Positions 9,140 through 18,430 of a stretch of DNA of 64,000 bases are shown here, piece by piece. Position numbers and translations under genes: made by a program. Every line of letters begins with the position of its first letter. Within the stretch, counting starts at the first letter, position 1. This DNA comes from an uncultured Anderseniella sp. GTDB taxonomy: Bacteria; Pseudomonadota; Alphaproteobacteria; Rhizobiales; Aestuariivirgaceae. Location: positions 186,001 to 250,000 of the forward strand of contig CANKYU010000002.1 in the NCBI GenBank assembly GCA_947488295.1, written 5' to 3'. A model generated the notes under the pieces. It did no database searches. It was not told where the DNA came from and saw only the letters and a list, made by a program, of their open reading frames with translations.

Positions 9140-9895
9140 TCACGCCTGCCGGAAAATGTACGAGGCACCCAAGCCAGATGCCAATGCGGTGAGGACGGCG
9201 AGCAGTCCATACACCAGGGAATGATCCTGAGCGGTGTTGTATATCCAGCTTTCTACGCCTGTCTTTTTTATATCGAAGTTGGTTTCGTATTGTGACAACA
9301 GCTTGCCGTTTCTCAGCAGATGGACCTTCGCCGAGTACTCTCCAGTTTGTACATCTGCAGGAAGTCGCAGTTCACCCCGGAAAAGGCTTTTCCCGATCAA
9401 CGTTATGCCATCTGAGCTGGCTGCAAAGTGCTTGCGCTGCTTCTTGAGGCGCACAAATGCGCTTGCAAATTCATCAAACTGTTCGCCGGAAAATTCCGAC
9501 AAAGGCACGTCATCGAGCCCGAACCTCAACAGGCGAGATGTTTCTGCATCCGTGATTTCGCTTACCGGGCGATTAGAAATCACAACGTAGTAGCTGGGCA
9601 AATTGTGCAGCAGCTTGCTTGGTCCATTGATCCAAACCCCTGCGAAGTTCTCCTTTTTTCGAATGCGAACAGAATCTTTCGGGCCTTTGATTGTGACAAC
9701 AATGTCCGGCTTGCCTTCTGCGTGCTTCGCAGTGTCTTCAACAGCGCCAAACAACGTCAGCGTTGCACCTGAAAAATCAAATTCTACCGAGATGTGGTGT
9801 GACGTTAGATCGGCCACGACCCGCTCAGCCCGGACATGGTTTACCCAGATAGCGAGCACCAGGAAAGCTAAGACAAATGCACGGAGCTTGCGCAT
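9140..9895 (-). CDS. TIGR02186-family membrane-anchored periplasmic protein
   Basis: 251 residues from the ATG at 9895. A signal peptide (MRKLRAFVLAFLVLAIWVNHVRA, cleaved after AERVV or near it, starts the mature part) is followed by a beta-rich domain with VEFDFSGATLTLFGA, and a single C-terminal membrane helix around LVYGLLAVLTALASGLGASYIF. This is the TIGR02186 pattern; the family's activity is unknown. Longer upstream starts run into the permease gene and would hide the signal peptide, so they are rejected. AGGAGGG lies about ten bases before the ATG, inside the end of the TSUP gene, and the two genes are one base apart. Members almost always accompany a TSUP permease. Confidence 0.8.
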   Translation of the reverse strand: MRKLRAFVLAFLVLAIWVNHVRAERVVADLTSHHISVEFDFSGATLTLFGAVEDTAKHAEGKPDIVVTIKGPKDSVRIRKKENFAGVWINGPSKLLHNLPSYYVVISNRPVSEITDAETSRLLRFGLDDVPLSEFSGEQFDEFASAFVRLKKQRKHFAASSDGITLIGKSLFRGELRLPADVQTGEYSAKVHLLRNGKLLSQYETNFDIKKTGVESWIYNTAQDHSLVYGLLAVLTALASGLGASYIFRQA

Positions 9896-9896
9896 A

Positions 9897-10829
9897 TCAA
9901 TGCCCTCCTGCTTGCAACGACAAAATCGAGAACAGCTCTGAAGGAGGAATGACCAGATCAGCTGCCATCTTCGCGCAAACCCCCAGCACCAAAAGGGCCA
10001 GGAAGGCTCGAAGCTGCTCGCCATTGAGATATTGACCGGCCCGCGCACCAAACTGAGCGCCTACTACGCCACCTGCCATCAGCAAGAAGGCGAGCACTGC
10101 ATCTACGGTTTGGTTTTGCGTGGAGTGCAATATCGTGACCAGAGCAGTAACGAAAACAATCTGAAACAGGGATGTTCCAACCACTACGTTAGTCGGCATG
10201 CGCAACAGATAGATCATTGCCGGAACCATGATGAAGCCGCCACCGACCCCCATAATGGCGGCAAGCACACCCACCACCGCCCCAATTGTGATCGGGGGAA
10301 TGATGCTGATGTGGAGCTTTGACTTGGCAAACTGGGTTCGAAAGGGCAGGTGGGACATCCAGGCTCCCGCATTGGAGTTTCGCGCAGGAACAGTGGCCTC
10401 ATTCCGGCTATTGCGCCACATCGACTGCGTACTCTCGATGAACATCAATATGCCGATAACACCAAGAAATCCGACATATGCCAGTGAAATGAACAAGTCG
10501 ACCTGTCCGGCAGCACGAAGCCAACTTACGATCTGAACCCCGGCAATTGCTCCAACAATGCCGCCGGCCAGCAGCACCAGCCCCATCTTGACGTCTACAT
10601 TGTCTCGACGCCATTGCGCCAGCGAGCCGGAAACGGACGAAGCAACAATCTGGTTGGCTTCCGTTGCCACCGCGACAGCAGGCGGAATGCCCGAAAAGAT
10701 GAGCAGCGGTGTCATCAAGAAGCCGCCTCCGACACCGAACATGCCCGATAGAAAACCGACGCCACCACCCATTCCAATGATCAGGAACAGGTTCATGGAC
10801 TGCTCAGCGATTGGCAGATAAATGTTCAT
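9897..10829 (-). CDS. TSUP-family permease (TauE/SafE, sulfite/organosulfonate exporter type)
   Basis: 310-residue membrane protein with the two-fold TSUP repeat: GFLSGMFGVGGGFLMTPLL in the first half and GVLAAIMGVGGGFIMVPAMIY in the second. Helices cover most of the sequence, with a hydrophilic loop around residues 140-175. Family members move sulfite, sulfoacetate, taurine or related anions; here the partner TIGR02186 protein and Usp gene form the operon. The ATG at 10829 has GGAG upstream; an internal ATG (MNLFLIIG, residue 12) is an alternative. The 560-base region upstream up to 11395 holds its promoter and a gene remnant. Confidence 0.85.
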   Translation of the reverse strand: MNIYLPIAEQSMNLFLIIGMGGGVGFLSGMFGVGGGFLMTPLLIFSGIPPAVAVATEANQIVASSVSGSLAQWRRDNVDVKMGLVLLAGGIVGAIAGVQIVSWLRAAGQVDLFISLAYVGFLGVIGILMFIESTQSMWRNSRNEATVPARNSNAGAWMSHLPFRTQFAKSKLHISIIPPITIGAVVGVLAAIMGVGGGFIMVPAMIYLLRMPTNVVVGTSLFQIVFVTALVTILHSTQNQTVDAVLAFLLMAGGVVGAQFGARAGQYLNGEQLRAFLALLVLGVCAKMAADLVIPPSELFSILSLQAGGH

Positions 10830-11395
10830 AACGACTCCGCGGTGGGGAGAACACGCCGCACTCCGATTACAGTACTTCGGCTGGCGCGTTCGAAGGGAGG
10901 TATCTACGGTCTCGTTTCAACCTTCCGCCACTTGACTAAATGTCTTGTGTCGAACTGTCGCAGAATGGGAACTTTTGGAATGCTCGTTTGGCTATCGAAC
11001 AGTCGCGAATCGTCAATCCGGTTTTCCACCTGGTTCTGAAACCTGTTTGGCCAGGTCCCGATAAACTGGAGAGGGCGCAATCATCTCGAATTGCAATTGG
11101 GTACGTGTCTGAAAGGCCCGCCTGGCTGACATCCGCCTCACCAACATGCGCCCGTCCCCAGCTGCATTGCGGTGAAGGTCCATAAGCAGCCCATTCTCCC
11201 GAATGCTGCACTGCATCCGAACGTCCTTGTTGCCGACATCAGCAAAGCTTGGTGCCGAAAAGATAAAAATTTACGAAGTCACGTGTCGTGCCGACGACCC
11301 GGAAAACCCGGGAGCGCTTGAAAGGCTTGGGGCAAAATTTGTCGACGAGACGGACAAGTCGCACTGGTCACAGCACGATGATCCTGTTATCGCAG
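10830..11395. other. Gene-poor gap with decayed coding sequence
   Basis: No intact gene is convincing here. The right half holds the GNAT remnant described separately. On the minus strand at 11013-11216 an open frame reads plausibly like protein (GDGRMLVRRMSARRAFQ) but I recognise no family and it has no start context, so I treat it as another possible remnant. The left end must include the promoter of the TSUP operon. Confidence 0.4.
11260..11360 (+). pseudogene. Remnant of a GNAT acetyltransferase gene
   Basis: The frame encodes DDPENPGALERLGAKFVDET, which matches SRKNLGALARLGARFVDET near the end of the GNAT gene at 8023-8517. The bases also match closely over about 45 positions around gggagcgcttgaaaggct and tttgtcgacgagac, so this is a homologous fragment rather than a chance similarity. 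The preceding and following sequence no longer matches and the frame ends shortly after at 11415. It is most likely the stump of a duplicated or related gene left after rearrangement. Confidence 0.65.
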
Positions 11396-12076
11396 CTACA
11401 ATAGAAACACTTTGAATGAAGTCTCACTTAAACCGGCGTGGCGTTCGGCCAGGATCCTTCGAATTCTTATAGGATAATATGCGTAACGCAGGAGATGGAA
11501 AATGATCCTCCAACGCCTTTCAATTGAAGACATTTCGCTGCAGTAGAATGCATCACTTCCCAGTGCAGCATTAATCCCGCGACGATCCAATGTGTTCTTT
11601 TCCAGCACCTGGAATATCCGAAGACATTTTTCAACAGATAAACCGGCCGCGATACACATGTCTATCGCGAACATGTCAGCTTCGTTCTCCCAGCGCGCGC
11701 GAGTGATCGGTGACCCAAAAATACTCAAAAAGTGCACTGCGACGGTAAGCCGACCTCTCAACACTTTCGAGGCAGGACGGATGTGCCCCAGTTCGTGATG
11801 TGCGATCTCATGGGCAATGACGAATGCAGCCATCTCGACTGTTCCGCAAAGTTCCAGCAAAGTCCGCGTTAGAAAAATGTAATTGCCATCAGCCGTGAAT
11901 GCGAAGTGGTCCGGGTTATGCAAAACTCTAATTCGATAATGAGATATGCTTGGAAACCTTGCCTTTAGGCAACCAAACGCTTCACTAGCGAGCTTTACAC
12001 TCCAGTCGTCACTTTCGACGCGCTGATCGCGGGTAACGCATGCAATAGCATCACCAAATGTTTGGTAATCCTGCAT
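11396..12076 (-). CDS. M48-family zinc metalloprotease
   Basis: 226 residues. AHEIAHHELGH contains the HExxH zinc site, and WENEADMFAIDM supplies the third ligand glutamate about 40 residues later in the usual E-x3-D spacing of M48 enzymes. There is no clear signal peptide or pair of membrane helices such as HtpX has, only a short hydrophobic patch after the zinc site, so it may be cytoplasmic or peripheral. The base composition is clearly more AT-rich than mutY next door, suggesting acquisition. It marks the right end of the accessory stretch between ccrM and mutY. Substrate unknown. Confidence 0.8.
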   Translation of the reverse strand: MQDYQTFGDAIACVTRDQRVESDDWSVKLASEAFGCLKARFPSISHYRIRVLHNPDHFAFTADGNYIFLTRTLLELCGTVEMAAFVIAHEIAHHELGHIRPASKVLRGRLTVAVHFLSIFGSPITRARWENEADMFAIDMCIAAGLSVEKCLRIFQVLEKNTLDRRGINAALGSDAFYCSEMSSIERRWRIIFHLLRYAYYPIRIRRILAERHAGLSETSFKVFLL

Positions 12077-12183
12077 AAATCTTATTTGGGTATGCGAAGT
12101 GAAAAATTCAATCAGTCATTCTGGAAACTCACCTCACCATTCTCAGATGCGCCCTGCGCGGATGAACGTTTGCCGGACGAAGT

Positions 12184-13257
12184 CTAATACCCCCTGAAAA
12201 CGTCAGACCCAAGCATGGCCACGGCAACCTTCTTCATGGCCGTCGGCAGGGCTTCTGCAGCCAGGTCGTGGCGCGCCACCCAGCGCCAGTCGCCTTGGTT
12301 TGCCGGCAGGTCCTCGAACACCTCATCGGTGTGATGCAGGTCCAGCACCAGATGGAAATGGGTGAAGGTGTGTTCGATCTGCTTTTGCGTGCTTACCCAG
12401 CCGGAAGCATAGGGCGGTGCAAGGTCGGTTTGATCCCTGCCGGTCGCCCAACCGGAAGACGGGAATTCCAGCATGCCGCCGAGCAGGCCCTTATCTTCAC
12501 GCCGGCGCATCAGCACGGCGCCGTCTGCACGTTCCGCCCAGAAGACGCGGGCATTGCGAACCGGGCGTTGTTTCTTCGGCGCCTTGACCGGCAGCGTCTC
12601 CGCGATGCCCAGTTCGCGGGCACGGCAGGCACTCATCCACGGACAGATCAGGCAATTGGGGTTTTTAGGCGTGCAAATGGTTGCGCCGAGATCCATCAGC
12701 GCCTGGGCGAAATCGCCCGGACGATCCGCCGGCACCAGGTCCAGCGTGCGCGTCCTGATCTCTGTCTTTGCGCCGGGCAACGGCGTCTCGATGGCGCACA
12801 GGCGCGACATCACCCGCTCGACATTGCCGTCGACGGCCGCCGCAGGCCGGTCAAACGCAATTGCTGCAATGGCGGCTGCAGTGTAAGGGCCCACGCCTGG
12901 CAGGCTCAACAGGTCCTGTTCGGTATCGGGAAACCTGCCGCCATGGTCTGCCACAACGGCTTTGGCGCAAGCATGCAGGTTGCGGGCGCGGGCATAATAT
13001 CCAAGCCCGGCCCATTCGCGCAGCACATCGTCAAGCTCGGCGCGGGCCAGATCACCCACCGTGGGCCAGCGTGTGGTGAAGGCCATGAAGTACTTGCCCA
13101 CCGTCGCGACGGTGGTCTGCTGCAGCATGATTTCAGACATCCAGACCTGGTACGGATCGGCGGTTTCGCCGGGTTTTGAGCGCCAGGGCAGCACGCGTGC
13201 ATGGGCGTCGTACCAGGCGAGCAACAATGCCGGCAGCAACTTGTTTTTGCTGGCCAT
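12184..13257 (-). CDS. mutY: A/G-specific adenine glycosylase MutY
   Basis: Removes adenine mispaired with 8-oxoguanine. The 357-residue protein has SEIMLQQTTVATV with the catalytic glutamate, the helix-hairpin-helix LPGVGPYTAAAI followed by the catalytic aspartate in VDGNVERVM, and a 4Fe-4S loop with cysteines spaced C-x6-C-x2-C-x5-C (CTPKNPNCLICPWMSAC). The C-terminal third is the NUDIX-like domain that reads 8-oxoguanine (LLGGMLEFPSSGW; final THFHLVLDLH). I start at MASKNKLL (13257); the frame continues upstream to 13305 without a better ribosome site. It is divergent from dciA. Confidence 0.95.
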   Translation of the reverse strand: MASKNKLLPALLLAWYDAHARVLPWRSKPGETADPYQVWMSEIMLQQTTVATVGKYFMAFTTRWPTVGDLARAELDDVLREWAGLGYYARARNLHACAKAVVADHGGRFPDTEQDLLSLPGVGPYTAAAIAAIAFDRPAAAVDGNVERVMSRLCAIETPLPGAKTEIRTRTLDLVPADRPGDFAQALMDLGATICTPKNPNCLICPWMSACRARELGIAETLPVKAPKKQRPVRNARVFWAERADGAVLMRRREDKGLLGGMLEFPSSGWATGRDQTDLAPPYASGWVSTQKQIEHTFTHFHLVLDLHHTDEVFEDLPANQGDWRWVARHDLAAEALPTAMKKVAVAMLGSDVFRGY

Positions 13258-13364
13258 GTTGTCATCATTAACTTCTTGCAACATAACGGACATGTGAAGT
13301 CTCAACCCCTTTCTTGCGGTATCATTCAGGACTGGTTCATGGACGCAAGGCCAAAATGTAAGAT

Positions 13365-13859
13365 ATGAAAAGCCTCGATCATCATTTCCGGCACATTACG
13401 CGCCCTGCCTTTGAGCACTACGGGTTCGCCCATGGCGACCTCGTGGCGCAATGGACCGCTATTGTCGGTGACAATGTAGCCGCGCAGTGTTCACCGGAAC
13501 GCATGGTCTGGCCAAAAGGCCGCGACAAGGCCCAGCGCCATACCGAAGGCGCAACCCTCACGGTACGCGCCGATCATGGCGCCGGACTTGCGCTGAGCTA
13601 TGAAACACCTGCGATCATTGATCGTATCAACGGCTTTTTTGGCTATCACGCCGTGGCAAAGATCAAGATCGTGCAGGGCAAGCGTACCAGTCGCGGCAAA
13701 CACTCTGCGCCGGACATCGCGCGCCCAACGCAGGATGTAATCGAAAGCGTTGAGCACAAAACCGGCACCATTGAGGACGAAAACCTCAAGGCAGCGCTCA
13801 CCCGGCTGGGCGGCGCAGCTCTTGCAAGTGCGGCGGCCAAGGCCAGGCAAACCCGGTAA
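13365..13859 (+). CDS. dciA: DciA-like protein (DUF721), putative replicative helicase loader
   Basis: 164 residues. The N-terminal half carries the DUF721 pattern: LVAQWTAIVGDNVAAQCSPERM, then LTVRADHGAGLALSYETPAIIDRINGFFGYHAVAKIKIVQG. This domain in DciA helps load DnaB in bacteria without DnaC. The C-terminal part is polar, probably disordered, and ends in a short alanine-rich helix. The gene sits between divergent mutY and dsbA, the arrangement common in Rhizobiales. The role in replication is inferred from the family. Confidence 0.85.
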   Translation: MKSLDHHFRHITRPAFEHYGFAHGDLVAQWTAIVGDNVAAQCSPERMVWPKGRDKAQRHTEGATLTVRADHGAGLALSYETPAIIDRINGFFGYHAVAKIKIVQGKRTSRGKHSAPDIARPTQDVIESVEHKTGTIEDENLKAALTRLGGAALASAAAKARQTR

Positions 13860-13942
13860 CACGAACCCATACGACAGAAAGTTCTCCACAGCCGGATTTC
13901 CGGCTCGCCACAAACCCCAACATCTAGTAGGTAGAAGTCATC

Positions 13943-14587
13943 ATGAAACTAAATCGACGCATGTTCAGCCAGTCCCTGGCACTCTCAGCCATCACGGCAA
14001 GCGCGGTAACCGCATTTTCCGCGAGCGCATTTGCACAAAGCTTTTCGCCGGCAGACCTGCACGCAGCGCCTGCCATCGGCGACAAGACGCTCGGCCCCGA
14101 CGATGCCAGCGTGATCGTTGTTGAATATGCCTCGGCCACCTGCCCCCACTGCGCCGCTTTCCACAACGGTACATTCAAGGAACTCAAGTCGGAATTCATC
14201 GATACCGGCAAGATCAAGTTCATTTCCCGGGAATTTCCGCTGGACGACCTGGCCCTCGCCGGCTTCATGGTTGCCCGCTGCGTTCCCGACGACAAGTATT
14301 TCGGCATGCTGGACCTGATCTACGAACAGCAGAGAACCTGGGCCGGTCAGAACGCCCGGACCGAACTCTTGAAAATGGCCAAGCTGGCAGGCCTCAGCGA
14401 GGCGGAATTCGATGCCTGCCTGAAGAACGAAGACCTGGCCAAAGGCATCCTTGCCATTCGCAAGGATGGTGCGGAGAAGTTTGATGTCAAAGCGACGCCA
14501 ACCTTCTATGTGAACGGTAAAAAGCTGGAAGGAAACCGCGATATCGCGGGCTTCCGCAAGGCAATCGAGGCGGCAGCCTCTTCCTGA
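13943..14587 (+). CDS. DsbA-family thiol:disulfide oxidoreductase, periplasmic
   Basis: 214 residues with a signal peptide ending at AFA-QS (residues 1-31) that begins MKLNRRMFSQSLAL. The thioredoxin-fold active site CPHC is at residues 67-70 after VVEYASAT, and the cis-proline loop reads VKATPTFYVNG. The arrangement resembles Rhizobiales DsbA2/BdbD-like proteins that oxidise or isomerise cysteines of envelope proteins. It stands between dciA and smc, where a DsbA gene is common. About 160 bases separate it from smc; they include a weak hairpin (14601-14616) with no T-run and a single GANTC site (14652-14656). Confidence 0.92.
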   Translation: MKLNRRMFSQSLALSAITASAVTAFSASAFAQSFSPADLHAAPAIGDKTLGPDDASVIVVEYASATCPHCAAFHNGTFKELKSEFIDTGKIKFISREFPLDDLALAGFMVARCVPDDKYFGMLDLIYEQQRTWAGQNARTELLKMAKLAGLSEAEFDACLKNEDLAKGILAIRKDGAEKFDVKATPTFYVNGKKLEGNRDIAGFRKAIEAAASS

Positions 14588-14746
14588 CGAACGGTTGATA
14601 CCCGGATTTTACCGGGGAAAACCTGACGGGTTGAGACTTCCCCTTGCAGACGAATCAGGCTGAACCGGCCAAAAATCACTCTTTCCCATGGGGCATGGGC
14701 ATTTGTGAGGCCGGTTCAGGCCATTTAGTGAGGGGTGAGGTCGCCG

Positions 14747-17700
14747 ATGAAGTTCTCTAAGCTGCGGCTGTCGGGCTTCAAATCATTTGTAGAGCCAACC
14801 GAGCTGGAAATCCGGCCCGGCCTGACCGGCGTTGTCGGGCCGAACGGCTGCGGCAAATCCAATCTTCTGGAAGCACTGCGCTGGGTGATGGGCGAAAGCT
14901 CTTACAAGAACATGCGTGGCTCCGGCATGGAGGACGTGATTTTCTCCGGCACCTCCGGCAGGCCGTCGCGCAACATGGCTGAAGTCATGCTGACGCTGGA
15001 CAATGCGGACCACGATGCACCGCCCTCGTTCAACGCGTTTGATCAGCTGGAAATCTCGCGGCGTATCGAGCGCGATGCAGGCTCCGCCTACCGCATCAAC
15101 GGCAAGGACGTGCGGGCCCGTGATGTGCAATTGCTGTTTGCCGATGCCTCGACAGGCTCCCGCTCGCCCGCACTGGTGCGGCAGGGACAGATCGGCGAGA
15201 TCATTTCATCGAAACCACAGGCGCGCCGCCGCATTCTGGAAGAAGCCGCCGGCATCACCGGCCTGCATACACGGCGCCATGAAGCCGAACTCAAGCTGAA
15301 AGCCGCTGAGACCAATCTTGAACGGCTGGAAGATGTGCTGGCTCAGCTGGAAAACCAGTTGCAGAGTCTGAAGCGCCAGGCCCGCCAGGCGGTGCGCTAC
15401 AAGGAACTGTCGTCCGAGATCAGGCGGCTGGAGGCAACCGGGCTTTATCTGGCCTGGAAAGACGCCCGTGCCGCGGTCGAGGCGGAAAACACCAACCTGT
15501 CCGAGCTGACCCGTGTTCTGGGCGAGCAGACGCGCGCGGTATCAGAAATGACCCGCATGCGCGACGAAGCTTCTGAAACCCTGCCGAAACTGCGTGAAAA
15601 CGAGGCAGTACGAGCGGCTGTGCTGCAGCGCATAACACTGGAACTGGAAGGCCTCGAGCGCGAAGAGAAGCAGTCACTTGACCGCCGTGCCGAAATCGAG
15701 GGCCGCATAGAGCAGATCAACCGTGACCTTGCGCGCGAGAACGAGTTGCTTGGCGACACCGATGGCGTGATGAAGCGGCTGGCGGATGAACAGGAAACCC
15801 TTGAAGGGGCGGCAGCAAATGACGGCGAGGCCAGAGCCGGCGCTGCAAAAGCCCTGCAGGCGGAAGCGGAAAAGCTCGCCGAGGCACAGGCCGGCGCGGA
15901 TGAGGCCAATGCACGGTTGTCCGAACTGGTCGCCCGGCACAATGCGATGGCGCGACAGATCGGTGAACTTGACGCACGCATCAGCCGCGATGAGGCTGAC
16001 CTGGCCACAACCCGTGAAAAACATGCTGCAATTGTCGCCGAAACCGGCGGAGACGATGCCGCTGCCACCCTTGCTGCTTCAATAGACGCAGCCGTTGCTC
16101 ATGCTGCAGCGTCCGAAACCGCCGCGGTGACAGCGGAACAATCGCTGCAGACGGCCCGCACCAAACAGACCGAGGTCCACCAGGCCTATGATGAAGCACG
16201 GCAAAAGTCGGAGAGCCTGACCACCGAGGTTCGCACGCTCACCAAGTTGTTGCATGTGGCAGACGACGAACTTTGGCCGCCTCTGATTGATGCGCTGAAA
16301 GTGGAAGCTGGCTATGAAACCGCGCTGGGCGCAGCGCTTGGTGACGACATCGATGCCCCTGCTGATGAAGCAGCGCCCGTACACTGGCGTGCGCTGCCGG
16401 CCCTGGATAATGTGCCGCCGCTTCCGTCCGGCCTCAAACGATTGTCTGACGTGGTGAAGGCGCCTGCCGCACTTGCCCGCCGGCTGCAGCTTGTGGCCGT
16501 CGTTGGCAAGGCCGAGGGCGCGCAACTGCAGGCCAGCCTGGCACCCGGCCAGAGACTGGTATCGGTCGAGGGTGACCTGTGGCGCTGGGACGGTTACACC
16601 GCTGCTGCGGACGCGCCAACCGCTGCCGCCAAGCGGCTGGCAGAGCGCAACCGGCTTGGCGTGCTGCAGGAAGAAAGCGCGACAGCGGCAGCAGCAACCG
16701 AAGCGGTCAGAACCCGGCTCGACGAAGCGCGCGAGACGGTCAAGACCTCAGAACAGGCTGAACGTGCCGGCCGCCAGCAATGGCGCGAAGCAACTGCGGC
16801 CGTCGAAGTTGCCCGTAAAGCCCTCTCAGACCATGAAAAAGTCACCGGTGAGCAGTTGCGGCAAGCGTCGGTACTGGAAGAAACCGCCAGGCGCATCGAA
16901 ACCCAGATTTCAGAGTCACGCACAACGCGCGAGCAGGTTTCTACCGAGAAATCCGCGCTGGCGCCGACAGACGGTGCGGAAGACGATCTGCGTGAATTGC
17001 GCGCTAGCGTCGACACCCAGCGCGCTGCCTACACCGAAGCGCGCGCCACCCATGACGGGCTGGAGCGCGAAGCCAGGACCCGTACCGAGCGTCTTGCCGC
17101 CATTGGCCAGGAACGCAAACAGTGGACGGACCGCGCCAACCGGGCCAGCGGACAGATCGAGGAACTGCAGGGCCGCGCCACCTCATTGCGCAACGACCTG
17201 GCCTCGCTTGCCGACCTGCCGGAACAATTCAACACCAAGCGCACCAAGCTGATGAATGCGTCGAGCGAGGCGGAAGCAGAACGCAAGACCGCCGCCGACC
17301 TTCTGGCAGAAGCCGAGAACAATCTGCGCACCCGCGACCAGGGCTTGCGCGAGGCAAGCGATGCGCATGGCAAGACCCGTGAAGAACATGCCCGCGTCGG
17401 CGCACGCTCGGAAGCGGCAGAAACCCGCGTGAAAGAAGCTACCCAGCGCATCACCGAGGCACTCGAATGCGAGCCCGAAGAGGTCACCCAGCGTGCCGGA
17501 CTTGACCTGGACAACATGCCGTCGACCGAGGACACCGATCGCAAGCTGTCGACACTGAAGGACCAGCGGGAACGCCTCGGCGGCGTCAATCTGCGTGCCG
17601 AGGATGAAGCCGCTGAAATCTCAACCCAGGTCGAAACCATGATCACCGAGCGTGATGACCTGGTGCAGGCCATCGGCAAGCTGCGTCATGGCATCTCAAG

Positions 17701-18202
17701 CCTGAACCGCGAAGGCCGCACCCGGCTGCTGGAAGCGTTTGACCGGGTCAACGCCAATTTCAGCTCGCTGTTCGAAACCCTGTTCGGCGGCGGCAAGGCG
17801 GAATTGAAGCTGGTCGAATCGGATGATCCGCTGGAAGCAGGCCTTGAGCTGATTGCCAACCCGCCCGGCAAGAAGCCGACCGTGCTGTCGCTGCTGTCCG
17901 GCGGCGAACAGGCGCTGACGGCAATGGCGCTGATTTTTGCCGTGTTCATGACCAATCCATCGCCGATCTGCGTGCTGGACGAAGTGGATGCCCCGCTTGA
18001 TGACCATAATGTCGAGCGTTTCTGCAATCTGCTGGACGCCATGCTGGAACGTACCGACACACGCTTCCTGATCATTACTCACCACGGCCTGACAATGGCG
18101 CGCATGAACCGGCTGTTTGGTGTTACCATGATGGAACGCGGTGTCAGCCAACTGGTCTCGGTAGACCTTGAAACCGCAGAAAGCCTGCGCGAGGCGAGCT
18201 GA
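14747..18202 (+). CDS. smc: Chromosome segregation ATPase SMC
   Basis: 1151 residues, the full length of bacterial SMC. The N-terminal head has Walker A GPNGCGKSN at 31-39; two long coiled-coil arms (about 165-500 and 640-985) flank a hinge near 505-630 that contains the typical alphaproteobacterial AGYETALGAALGDDIDAP. The C-terminal head has the ABC signature LLSGGEQALTAMAL near 1048 and Walker B CVLDEVDAPLDDHN near 1073. SMC dimers with ScpA/ScpB organise and segregate the chromosome. I use ATG 14747, which has GAGG seven bases upstream; the GTG at 14735 is less well placed. It ends about 140 bases before the F0 operon promoter. Confidence 0.96.
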   Translation: MKFSKLRLSGFKSFVEPTELEIRPGLTGVVGPNGCGKSNLLEALRWVMGESSYKNMRGSGMEDVIFSGTSGRPSRNMAEVMLTLDNADHDAPPSFNAFDQLEISRRIERDAGSAYRINGKDVRARDVQLLFADASTGSRSPALVRQGQIGEIISSKPQARRRILEEAAGITGLHTRRHEAELKLKAAETNLERLEDVLAQLENQLQSLKRQARQAVRYKELSSEIRRLEATGLYLAWKDARAAVEAENTNLSELTRVLGEQTRAVSEMTRMRDEASETLPKLRENEAVRAAVLQRITLELEGLEREEKQSLDRRAEIEGRIEQINRDLARENELLGDTDGVMKRLADEQETLEGAAANDGEARAGAAKALQAEAEKLAEAQAGADEANARLSELVARHNAMARQIGELDARISRDEADLATTREKHAAIVAETGGDDAAATLAASIDAAVAHAAASETAAVTAEQSLQTARTKQTEVHQAYDEARQKSESLTTEVRTLTKLLHVADDELWPPLIDALKVEAGYETALGAALGDDIDAPADEAAPVHWRALPALDNVPPLPSGLKRLSDVVKAPAALARRLQLVAVVGKAEGAQLQASLAPGQRLVSVEGDLWRWDGYTAAADAPTAAAKRLAERNRLGVLQEESATAAAATEAVRTRLDEARETVKTSEQAERAGRQQWREATAAVEVARKALSDHEKVTGEQLRQASVLEETARRIETQISESRTTREQVSTEKSALAPTDGAEDDLRELRASVDTQRAAYTEARATHDGLEREARTRTERLAAIGQERKQWTDRANRASGQIEELQGRATSLRNDLASLADLPEQFNTKRTKLMNASSEAEAERKTAADLLAEAENNLRTRDQGLREASDAHGKTREEHARVGARSEAAETRVKEATQRITEALECEPEEVTQRAGLDLDNMPSTEDTDRKLSTLKDQRERLGGVNLRAEDEAAEISTQVETMITERDDLVQAIGKLRHGISSLNREGRTRLLEAFDRVNANFSSLFETLFGGGKAELKLVESDDPLEAGLELIANPPGKKPTVLSLLSGGEQALTAMALIFAVFMTNPSPICVLDEVDAPLDDHNVERFCNLLDAMLERTDTRFLIITHHGLTMARMNRLFGVTMMERGVSQLVSVDLETAESLREAS

Positions 18203-18339
18203 ACCAGACAGACTGCACAAGTGGTGTGTGATCAGCGCAAACGCGTTCAAAGTGCGGCTTGTTTAAGGCGAATTGCCGCACACCGCGATATTGTGAAAAA
18301 ATCATGTCAATTCAACAACTTAAGCACTACACACCGAAC

Positions 18340-18368
18340 TTGACACCAGATAGGCCCAAACCTATTAT
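18340..18368 (+). promoter_or_regulatory. Near-consensus housekeeping promoter of the F0 ATP synthase operon
   Basis: TTGACA at 18340-18345, a 17-base spacer and TATTAT at 18363-18368 form an almost perfect sigma-70 type promoter, unusually strong for an alphaproteobacterium. It is about 60 bases upstream of the atpI start. Transcription would begin near 18375. High constitutive expression of the F0 genes would be expected. Confidence 0.75.
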
Positions 18369-18430
18369 CCGGCCCGGTTTTAGGGGTTTTGTGATCCTGA
18401 AACTGCCTCAATACCTTCAGGAGCAGGTGC

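Noticed and set aside
12268-13179. 303-codon plus-strand frame opposite mutY
   Set aside because: Shadow of mutY, whose iron-sulfur and catalytic motifs are complete on the minus strand.
14601-14616. CCCGG-ATTTTA-CCGGG hairpin after dsbA as a terminator
   Set aside because: Only five pairs and no T-run follows; too weak to call.
18252-18281. GTGCGGC...GCCGCAC inverted repeat after smc as a terminator
   Set aside because: Perfect seven-base arms but a 16-base loop and no T-run; could be chance.
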